Positions 14,683 through 20,593 of a stretch of 24,711 bases of DNA are shown here, one piece after another (position 1 is the stretch's first letter; the number at the start of each line of letters is the position of its first letter). This DNA is from SCQX01 sp035720945. GTDB taxonomy: Bacteria; Pseudomonadota; Gammaproteobacteria; Burkholderiales; Burkholderiaceae_B. The notes under the pieces are model-generated. The model made no database searches and was not told the origin of the DNA. It was given only the letters and a program-made list of their open reading frames with translations. The DNA lies in NCBI GenBank assembly GCA_035720945.1, contig DASTNK010000119.1, positions 1 through 24,711 of the forward strand, read 5' to 3'. Position numbers and translations under genes: made by a program.

Positions 14683-16566
14683 TCACCCAAAAGTGAAGGC
14701 ATACGCCGAACCACCCGCATCCAGAAATTCAATACTGAAGGTGTGGTCCTGAATGACCCCCGACTGGCGCACCAACTGGTACAGACGCTGCTCGGTCACC
14801 ATGCCACTGCCGTCAGGCGCCACATCGGCACCATGGGATGCGCCTGGCGCCTTTCCGTCAACCATCACTTTGAAACGCACCGGCTTGCCGTCCGCGCGCG
14901 GGCCCAGCACCAGATTCAGGTCGCGGGCATGGAAGCGATAGACGATACGGCCCGGCGCGTTGACCAACGTGGCCCGCTGCCCGCCCACGTCCCAAGTGCC
15001 GGACAACCCCCAGCCGTTGAGCGGCAGCATGGATGACACCGTGTAGGCCTGGGCCACATCATGGGCCTGGGCGCCGGACGAGAACCGTTCGGCCCGCTCG
15101 TAACCGATATACGTCTCGGGCGACCGCACGTCATGCATGTCCGGCGCCTGCTGCACGCCGGTTCCCCGCACGTCCACCAGACCGCCAGGGACATTCTTCG
15201 CACCGGCCTCCCGCAGCAACTGTTGAATCACCCGCTCCGACCCGGCGTAATCACCCTCGCCGAAGTGGTGGTGGCGAATGCGCCCCTGCGCATCGACGAA
15301 GTAATGCGCAGGCCAGTATTCATTGTTGAAGGCACGCCAGATGGCGTAGTTGTTGTCGATGGCCACGGGATACGTGACGCCAAGCCGCTTGACCGCCTGC
15401 TTGACGTTGTCCACATCGCGCTCGAACGCGAATTCGGGTGAATGCACGCCAATGACCACCAGGCCGGCATCATGGTATTTCTTTGCCCAGGCTTCGATAT
15501 AGGGCAAGGTACGCAGACAATTGATGCAGGAATACGTCCAGAAATCCACCAACACCACCTTGCCGCGCAGACCTTCCGTGGTCAGGGGGGGTGAATTCAG
15601 CCACGTCACGGCGCCGGCGAGCGACGGCATCCTGCCTTCAACGGGAAGGGGGGGCTCCGCGGGCGCGGGCTGCGCGTGCATCGCGGCGGGGCTCTGCGCC
15701 ATCACACCGGACGCTTTCATGCTGTTCGCGTCCGCGTTGGTTTTGATTACTTCCGGCTTGTCTTGCGCCGCACCGCGCATCGCCCCGCCAACCACCTTGC
15801 CCGCTCCTCCCGCATCGGCAACAGTCTGGCCGTCGCCTCGGCGGTGGCCGGACAGGCGATTCACCAGCGCCTGCTCGATGCCGGTCGTGGAGGCCAGGGA
15901 CGCCTGTGCCAGAACAGTGGTGTCCAGTCCAAGAGCGATGGCACCCACTCCCGCGAGCATGGCAACCCCCAGGCCTCGGCGCACCCACTCGCCAACGCCC
16001 AAGGATCGTTTCATGGCCGCGAACACCCGCCCCCCGACCAACAGCGCGGCGGCCAGAGAGGTCGCGGCTCCCGCCGCGTAAGCGAGCAGCAGCAGCGTCG
16101 TGCCCAGGCTGGCACCCTGCAGCGCGGCCCCGGTCAGGATCAACCCGAGAATGGGGCCGGCGCACGGCGCCCACAGCAGCCCAGTGGCGATTCCCAGCAG
16201 GAACGAGGCGCCGGGCCGGGGTTCGTTGCCGCCCTGGGCGGCCTGGGACAGCCGATTCCCCACGCTGACCAACGGATGCGTCAGACGCTCGGCCAGGCGC
16301 GGCAGCAGCAGTGCCAGACCGAACAGCGCAACCAGCGCCATGGCCAGCCAACGTCCATACTGATTGGCCTGGACGACCCAGTTCCCACCCACCGCGGCCA
16401 ACGACGCCACCACGGCGAACATCAGCACCATGCCGGCCAGCAACGGCAGGCCACTGCGCACGAACGGCTGATTCGCGCGCGAGAAAACAAAGGGCAGCAC
16501 CGGCAGGATGCATGGACTGACAATGGTCAGCACGCCACCCAGATAGGCAAGAATGAGGAGCCACAT
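14683..16566 (-). CDS. DipZ-like thiol reductase: CcdA-type membrane domain, thioredoxin domain, C-terminal DipZ domain
   Basis: This 627-residue three-part protein starts with a CcdA/DsbD-type membrane domain (residues 1-222, about six to seven helices). Its two redox cysteines are Cys19 in SPCILPVLPF and Cys135 in WAPCAGP. A low-complexity Ala/Gly/Pro-rich linker follows (about 225-312). Next is a TlpA/AhpC-like thioredoxin domain with CINC (Cys347-Cys350) in DFWTYSCINCLRTLP, and a C-terminal beta-rich domain (about 480-627) seen in DipZ proteins. Such proteins carry electrons from cytoplasmic thioredoxin across the inner membrane to periplasmic partners. It lies 6 bp after msrB and upstream of msrA, so it is probably their electron donor. 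AAAGG in the msrB end may be its ribosome site. Confidence 0.93.
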   Translation of the reverse strand: MWLLILAYLGGVLTIVSPCILPVLPFVFSRANQPFVRSGLPLLAGMVLMFAVVASLAAVGGNWVVQANQYGRWLAMALVALFGLALLLPRLAERLTHPLVSVGNRLSQAAQGGNEPRPGASFLLGIATGLLWAPCAGPILGLILTGAALQGASLGTTLLLLAYAAGAATSLAAALLVGGRVFAAMKRSLGVGEWVRRGLGVAMLAGVGAIALGLDTTVLAQASLASTTGIEQALVNRLSGHRRGDGQTVADAGGAGKVVGGAMRGAAQDKPEVIKTNADANSMKASGVMAQSPAAMHAQPAPAEPPLPVEGRMPSLAGAVTWLNSPPLTTEGLRGKVVLVDFWTYSCINCLRTLPYIEAWAKKYHDAGLVVIGVHSPEFAFERDVDNVKQAVKRLGVTYPVAIDNNYAIWRAFNNEYWPAHYFVDAQGRIRHHHFGEGDYAGSERVIQQLLREAGAKNVPGGLVDVRGTGVQQAPDMHDVRSPETYIGYERAERFSSGAQAHDVAQAYTVSSMLPLNGWGLSGTWDVGGQRATLVNAPGRIVYRFHARDLNLVLGPRADGKPVRFKVMVDGKAPGASHGADVAPDGSGMVTEQRLYQLVRQSGVIQDHTFSIEFLDAGGSAYAFTFG

Positions 16567-16572
16567 GATTAT

Positions 16573-17103
16573 TCAACCTTTGGGCGTGAACATCAGCGCC
16601 AGACCATCCATGCAGTAGCGCAACCCCGTGGGCCGGGGTCCATCGTGGAACACATGGCCCAAATGCCCGCCACAGCGCCGGCAGTGCACTTCGGTGCGCA
16701 CCATGCCGAAAGTCGTATCCACCCGCGTGGCCACCGCGTTGGGTAGCGGTGCCCAGAAACTCGGCCAGCCGGTATGGCTCTCGAATTTGGTGCGCGACGA
16801 GAACAGCGGCTGGTGACAGCCGGCGCACGAGAATGTCCCCGAACGGTGCTCATCGTTCAACGGACTGGAATACGGGCGCTCGGTGCCATCCTCGCGGAGG
16901 ATTTCATACTGGGCCGGGCTCAACAGGCGACGCCACTCGGCGTCGGTGTGCGTGACGGCATAGGGACCGTCGAAAGGGGCGGCCACCGGCGCATCGGTCG
17001 AGGCCGATTCACTGGATGCCGCACCCGCCCGGGCCAGCAGGCCCGTCGCCAGCGCTGCGGTTCCCACGGCGCCGAAAAACAGGAATTGTCGTCTGGTAGA
17101 CAT
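16573..17103 (-). CDS. msrB: peptide methionine-(R)-S-oxide reductase, Tat-exported
   Basis: This 176-residue protein begins with a twin-arginine signal (MSTRRQFLFFGAVGTAALATG), so it should be folded in the cytoplasm and exported by Tat. The MsrB domain follows from about residue 50. Zinc ligands are Cys93/Cys96 (CAGC) and Cys141/Cys144 (CRRC); the substrate-site motif is SHTGWPSFW; catalytic Cys164 is in RYCMDG, where the family usually has RYC-x-N. The five cysteines are all accounted for by zinc and catalysis, leaving no obvious resolving cysteine. ATG codons at 17106 and 17103 are adjacent; GGAGG is 5 nt from the second, which also starts directly at the Tat motif. It is first in the msrB-dipZ-msrA cluster. 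Confidence 0.95.
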   Translation of the reverse strand: MSTRRQFLFFGAVGTAALATGLLARAGAASSESASTDAPVAAPFDGPYAVTHTDAEWRRLLSPAQYEILREDGTERPYSSPLNDEHRSGTFSCAGCHQPLFSSRTKFESHTGWPSFWAPLPNAVATRVDTTFGMVRTEVHCRRCGGHLGHVFHDGPRPTGLRYCMDGLALMFTPKG

Positions 17104-17108
17104 CATGA

Positions 17109-17113
17109 CCTCC
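17109..17113 (-). promoter_or_regulatory. ribosome binding site of msrB
   Basis: GGAGG is 2 nt from the ATG at 17106 and 5 nt from the ATG at 17103, favouring the latter as the true start. Confidence 0.6.
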
Positions 17114-17139
17114 GGATCACGAATCGTTCTGATGTCCAA

Positions 17140-17145
17140 AGTGTA
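17140..17145 (-). promoter_or_regulatory. candidate -10 element of the msrB-dipZ-msrA transcript
   Basis: TACACT on the minus strand would start transcription about 27 nt before the msrB ATG. The -35 position has only AGGACT-like sequence, suggesting dependence on an activator. The palindrome at 17148-17164 fills the spacer. Confidence 0.35.
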
Positions 17146-17147
17146 GA

Positions 17148-17164
17148 TCCGGGGCGATCCCGGA
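17148..17164. promoter_or_regulatory. palindrome in the msrB/regulator divergent region (candidate operator 1)
   Basis: TCCGGG-N5-CCCGGA is a perfect 6-bp dyad. It sits between the candidate -10 and -35 positions of the msrB promoter. It could be a binding site or a hairpin in a longer transcript; no protein is identified by sequence alone. Confidence 0.35.
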
Positions 17165-17178
17165 GTCCTCACGCAGAG

Positions 17179-17200
17179 TTAAACAAATCGTGATGTTTGA
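17179..17200. promoter_or_regulatory. palindrome near the regulator promoter (candidate operator 2)
   Basis: TTAAACA-N8-TGTTTGA is a dyad with 6 of 7 positions paired, covering the -35 zone of the candidate response-regulator promoter (-10 at 17217-17222). An AATCG(TT)CTGATGT / AATCGTGATGT similarity between 17121-17135 and 17187-17196 adds a direct-repeat element, as OmpR-family regulators often bind. Assignment to the adjacent regulator is inference. Confidence 0.4.
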
Positions 17201-17216
17201 ATCGCCGCGTTTTCCG

Positions 17217-17222
17217 TAAAAT
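17217..17222 (+). promoter_or_regulatory. candidate -10 element of the response-regulator operon
   Basis: TAAAAT matches the -10 consensus at 5 of 6 positions and would start transcription about 34 nt before ATG 17263. No good -35 is present; candidate operator 2 occupies that place. Confidence 0.4.
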
Positions 17223-17262
17223 GAAACACACCGCGCATGTGCGCTTCGACAGGTTTCGCCGC

Positions 17263-17979
17263 ATGGACCAGCCCAAACGCGTTCTCCTGGTCGAGGACGA
17301 CACCAACATCGCCGATCTGCTCACCATGCACCTGCGCGACGAGCGTCTGGAGGTCGTGCACTGCGCCACCGGCGACGACGGCCTGCGCAGGCTGGAACAA
17401 GGCGAATGGGACGCGCTGGTGCTGGACATCATGCTCCCAGGCGTCGATGGCCTGGAAATCTGCCGGCACGCCCGCGCCATGCCGCGCTACACACCCATCA
17501 TCATCATCAGCGCCCGCGCCAGCGAAATGCATCGCATCGTGGGGTTGGAACTGGGTGCGGACGACTACCTGGCCAAGCCGTTCTCGGTACTGGAGCTGGT
17601 CGCGCGCGTCAAGGCCTTGCTGCGCCGGTCCGACGCACTGGCGCGCAACGCCCGCATGGATTCCGGAAGCCTGTCGGTGGCGGGGCTGTTCATCGACCCG
17701 ATCGCCCGCACGGCCGCGCTGGATGCCCGACAACTCGATCTTACACCTCGCGAATTCGATCTGCTGTACTTCTTCGCGCGGCAGCCGGACAAGGTCTTTT
17801 CGCGTATCGATCTGCTCAACGCCGTATGGGGATACCGGCACGAGGGCTACGAACACACGGTCAACACACACATCAATCGCCTGCGCGCCAAGATCGAGGC
17901 CGATCCAACCCGGCCACAGCGTATTCTCACAGTGTGGGGGCATGGCTACAAATTCACCTCACCGGAGGTGTCGCCATGA
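17263..17979 (+). CDS. OmpR/PhoB-family response regulator
   Basis: This 238-residue protein has a receiver domain with acidic pocket EDD (residues 11-13), phosphoacceptor Asp55 in LVLDIMLPGVDG and the Lys in DYLAKPF. It is followed by a winged-helix output domain (LTPREFDLLYFFARQPDKVFSR, then VNTHINRLRAKIE and VWGHGYKF). ATG 17263 directly precedes the conserved KRVLLVEDD; the frame is open to 17197, but upstream starts overlap the likely -10 element. It is translationally coupled to the sensor kinase by ATGA, and it diverges from msrB, which makes the msr cluster the most likely target. By analogy only, E. coli HprRS controls the MsrPQ repair system. Confidence 0.95.
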   Translation: MDQPKRVLLVEDDTNIADLLTMHLRDERLEVVHCATGDDGLRRLEQGEWDALVLDIMLPGVDGLEICRHARAMPRYTPIIIISARASEMHRIVGLELGADDYLAKPFSVLELVARVKALLRRSDALARNARMDSGSLSVAGLFIDPIARTAALDARQLDLTPREFDLLYFFARQPDKVFSRIDLLNAVWGYRHEGYEHTVNTHINRLRAKIEADPTRPQRILTVWGHGYKFTSPEVSP

Positions 17980-19445
17980 GGCTCACCCTCACCCAGCGTC
18001 TCGCTGTGGTCTTCGCCGTGTTGCTGCTGGTGTGCAGCGGCACCTCTGCCTGGCTGCAGATACGCTCGAACCACATGCACGAGCAGATCGTCATACAGGG
18101 GCTGTCGCGCGGGCTGGCCGAGCACATTGCCCAGAACACGAAACTGATGGATGCCGGTGGCATGGACACCGGCGCGGTACGAAAACTGTTCGGTCAACTG
18201 ATGGTCGTCAATCCCAGTGTCGAAGTGTATTTGCTGGACGCCAAAGGCAACATCAAGGGCTATGACGCGCCCGCCAATCGCATGCGGCGAACACGGGTTG
18301 ATCTCGCCCCGATACGGCGCCTGCTGTCGGGCGCCCCCCTGCCAGTGCTGGGCGACGACCCGCGCAGTGTCAATGGCCGGAAAGTATTCAGTGCCGCGCC
18401 GCTGCGCGTGGACGGGCGTGATGCCGGATACATCTATGTCGTCCTGCTGGGCGAGGCGCGCGATCAGCTCGCGGCACAGAACACCGCCAGTAACGCCCTG
18501 AGCACCACACTATGGTCCATCGGTCTGGTCGCATTGCTGTGCCTGGTGGCCGGCCTCACGGCCTTCGCGCTGATCACCCGCCCCCTGCGCCGGCTGACGG
18601 ACACCGTGCGCCACTTCGACATCGAAGGCACACCGGCCGCGTGGCCTCCCGCGATACGTCCCGGCCGGACCGACGGCCGCGATGAAATCGCCCTGCTGGA
18701 CAACGCGTTCCGCCAGATGGCCGCCCGACTGGGCGAGCAATGGCGCACGCTGACCCGCCAGGACCAGGAGCGCCGGGAACTGATCGCGAATATTTCGCAC
18801 GACATCCGCACGCCGCTTTCGTCGCTTCACGGCTACCTGGAAACGCTATCGATCAAGGATGCGTCGCTCGACCCGTCCGAGCGCCGGCGATACCTGGGCA
18901 TCGCCCTGGATCAAAGCCGAAAAGTCGGCACGCTGGCACAGTCTTTGTTCGAATTGGCGCGACTGGAATATGGCTTCGTCTCGCCGGATCCTGAATCATT
19001 TTCCCTGACGGACCTGGTGCAAGACGTTTTCCAGAAGTTCGAACTCTCCGCCCAATCGAAACAGGTTGAGCTGAAAGCCACCTTCGCGCCGCCCATCCCG
19101 ACCGTGCAGGCAGATCTGGGGCTGATCGAGCGCGTGCTGACCAACCTGCTGGACAACGCGTTGTCGCACACACCCGCCAACGGAACCGTGGAAGTCACCC
19201 TCACGCCGCAGGCCAGCCAGGTCGATGTGACCTTCGCCGATTCCGGGCCTGGTGTCGACCCCGAGTTGCAGGCCGACCTGTTCCGCAAACCCATCAGCCT
19301 GGGCGGCGCGCGGCGCAGTGGTGGCCTGGGCCTGCGCATCGTGAGCCGTATCCTGCAACTGCACAACTGCCGGATCAAGCTGGTGGACGTTCCAGGGCGT
19401 GGCGCCGCGTTCCGGTTTTCTCTGCCCATCTCCGAGGACGCATGA
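17976..19445 (+). CDS. sensor histidine kinase
   Basis: This 489-residue inner-membrane kinase has a first membrane helix at about 8-28, a periplasmic sensor region of about 150 residues (30-178), a second helix at about 179-200, and a HAMP domain starting at TRPLRRLTDTVRHFD. The H box is ISHDIRTPLSSLHG with His275, the N box LTNLLDNALSHTP, and the G boxes FADSGPGVD and SGGLGLRIV. The sensor domain begins in a Met-containing stretch (MHEQ, KLMDAGGMD, QLMVV), but no known sensor fold is recognised by eye. ATG 17976 overlaps the regulator stop (ATGA) and has GGAGG upstream. Its own stop overlaps the ycaQ start in the same way. Confidence 0.95.
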   Translation: MRLTLTQRLAVVFAVLLLVCSGTSAWLQIRSNHMHEQIVIQGLSRGLAEHIAQNTKLMDAGGMDTGAVRKLFGQLMVVNPSVEVYLLDAKGNIKGYDAPANRMRRTRVDLAPIRRLLSGAPLPVLGDDPRSVNGRKVFSAAPLRVDGRDAGYIYVVLLGEARDQLAAQNTASNALSTTLWSIGLVALLCLVAGLTAFALITRPLRRLTDTVRHFDIEGTPAAWPPAIRPGRTDGRDEIALLDNAFRQMAARLGEQWRTLTRQDQERRELIANISHDIRTPLSSLHGYLETLSIKDASLDPSERRRYLGIALDQSRKVGTLAQSLFELARLEYGFVSPDPESFSLTDLVQDVFQKFELSAQSKQVELKATFAPPIPTVQADLGLIERVLTNLLDNALSHTPANGTVEVTLTPQASQVDVTFADSGPGVDPELQADLFRKPISLGGARRSGGLGLRIVSRILQLHNCRIKLVDVPGRGAAFRFSLPISEDA

Positions 19446-20581
19446 CCCCGGCCGAACTCTCCCGCACGCAGGCGAAACGTATCTGGCTGCACGCCCAAGG
19501 ACTGGATGCCGTGTCGCCATTCGGCTCCGGTCCACGGGCCACACAGACGGCCGTCACACATCTGGGCTACGTCCAGATAGACACCATCAATGTCATCGAG
19601 CGTTGCCATCATCACATATTGTGGACGCGCATACCCACCTATCGAAGGCGGCATCTGCATCAAGCCCAGACCATCGACAAAACAGTGTTCGAATACTGGA
19701 CGCACGCCTTGGCGTACATTCCCACCAGCGATCTGCGATATTTCATCGGCGACATGCAACGCCAGAAAAAATCGCCAAAGAGTTGGTTCGGCTCGGTCAC
19801 CAGCACCGACCTGCGCAAGGTCCTCACCCGCATCCGTGTCGACGGCGCCCTGTCCATACGCGACATCGACGATGACGTCCTGGTCGACAAAGACCACGCC
19901 TGGGCCAGCCGCAAGCCGTCGAAACGCGCAATGCAGCTCGCCTTCCACACCGGCCAGCTCACCGTGAGCGAACGCGTGGGAATGCTGAAAACATATGAAC
20001 TGACGGACAGGCACTTTCAGTGGGATCGGCCACCGCGCAAAGCCACTGACAGCCAGGTTGCCGGCTACCTGATAGACCGCGCATTGAAATCACAAGGCCT
20101 GATCAGCCTGGACTCGATCTGCTACCTCAACGCGCACCAAAAGCCGCTAGTGCGAAAGTTCATCGAAGACCGATTGCGCAAACGACGATTGATTCCAGTG
20201 AAAGTCCACGACATGGAAAGCCCCGAACTCTGGACGACACCAGACACCCTGGCCCACAACCCCAAGGCGGCGCAACGGGTTCACATTCTTTCGCCATTCG
20301 ACCCCTTGGTCATACAGCGTAAAAGGCTGGCCGCATTCTTTGACTACCGCCACGTGTTCGAAGCCTATCTGCCAAAGGAAAAACGCGCGTACGGCTACTT
20401 CGGGCTGCCCGTCCTGGTCGACGACGAAATCGTCGCCATCCTGGACATCAAGGCCGACCGCGAGCGCCGCAAGTTGCTGATGCAAAAATGGAGCTGGGTC
20501 GGCACGGGCCGACCCAGCTCACACAAGCAGCGCATAGAGGGAAAGCTACACCTTTTTGAGAAATTCCAGTTCGCCAGCTAG
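19442..20581 (+). CDS. YcaQ/AlkX-family winged-helix DNA glycosylase
   Basis: This 379-residue protein matches the HTH_42 (formerly DUF1006) family. It shows LSRTQAKRIWLHAQGL at the N-terminus, and the catalytic QxD motif Gln45-Ile-Asp47 in LGYVQIDTINVI. It then shows the R-P-T/W-rich segments HILWTRIPTY and FEYWTHALAYIP, and the late ILSPFDPLVIQRKR and RLAAFFDYRHVFEAYLPKEKR, all typical. E. coli YcaQ removes crosslinked or alkylated bases, including interstrand crosslinks from nitrogen mustards. The ATG overlaps the kinase stop (ATGA), making a regulator-kinase-glycosylase operon. A perfect 13-bp hairpin lies in its 3' coding part. It converges with the acyl-CoA synthetase gene 12 bp away. 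Confidence 0.92.
   Translation: MTPAELSRTQAKRIWLHAQGLDAVSPFGSGPRATQTAVTHLGYVQIDTINVIERCHHHILWTRIPTYRRRHLHQAQTIDKTVFEYWTHALAYIPTSDLRYFIGDMQRQKKSPKSWFGSVTSTDLRKVLTRIRVDGALSIRDIDDDVLVDKDHAWASRKPSKRAMQLAFHTGQLTVSERVGMLKTYELTDRHFQWDRPPRKATDSQVAGYLIDRALKSQGLISLDSICYLNAHQKPLVRKFIEDRLRKRRLIPVKVHDMESPELWTTPDTLAHNPKAAQRVHILSPFDPLVIQRKRLAAFFDYRHVFEAYLPKEKRAYGYFGLPVLVDDEIVAILDIKADRERRKLLMQKWSWVGTGRPSSHKQRIEGKLHLFEKFQFAS
20491..20520. repeat. perfect 13-bp hairpin inside the 3' end of ycaQ
   Basis: GAGCTGGGTCGGC (20491-20503) and GCCGACCCAGCTC (20508-20520) are exact reverse complements around a 4-nt loop (ACGG). It encodes part of the segment SWVGTGRPSS, near the C-terminus. No T tract follows, so it is not a canonical terminator, but it should form a very stable mRNA structure. 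Confidence 0.9.
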
Positions 20582-20589
20582 GGCCCTAG
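20578..20589. repeat. 12-bp palindrome at the ycaQ stop codon
   Basis: CTAGGGCCCTAG is self-complementary and includes the ycaQ TAG stop. It lies in the 12-bp space between the convergent ycaQ and acyl-CoA synthetase genes. CTAG is generally rare in bacterial DNA and occurs twice here. Confidence 0.7.
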
Positions 20590-20593
20590 GCCT

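Noticed and set aside
15638..16828. Antisense frame of nearly 400 codons opposite dipZ and msrB, and another of 356 codons on the plus strand (15676-16746)
   Set aside because: These are shadows of GC-rich coding DNA: Arg/Gly/Ala-rich or Gln/His-rich, no domains, while the opposite strand encodes clear dipZ and msrB.
17406..17975. N-terminal extension of the histidine kinase frame
   Set aside because: It overlaps the response-regulator gene throughout; the membrane helix and ribosome site place the start at 17976.
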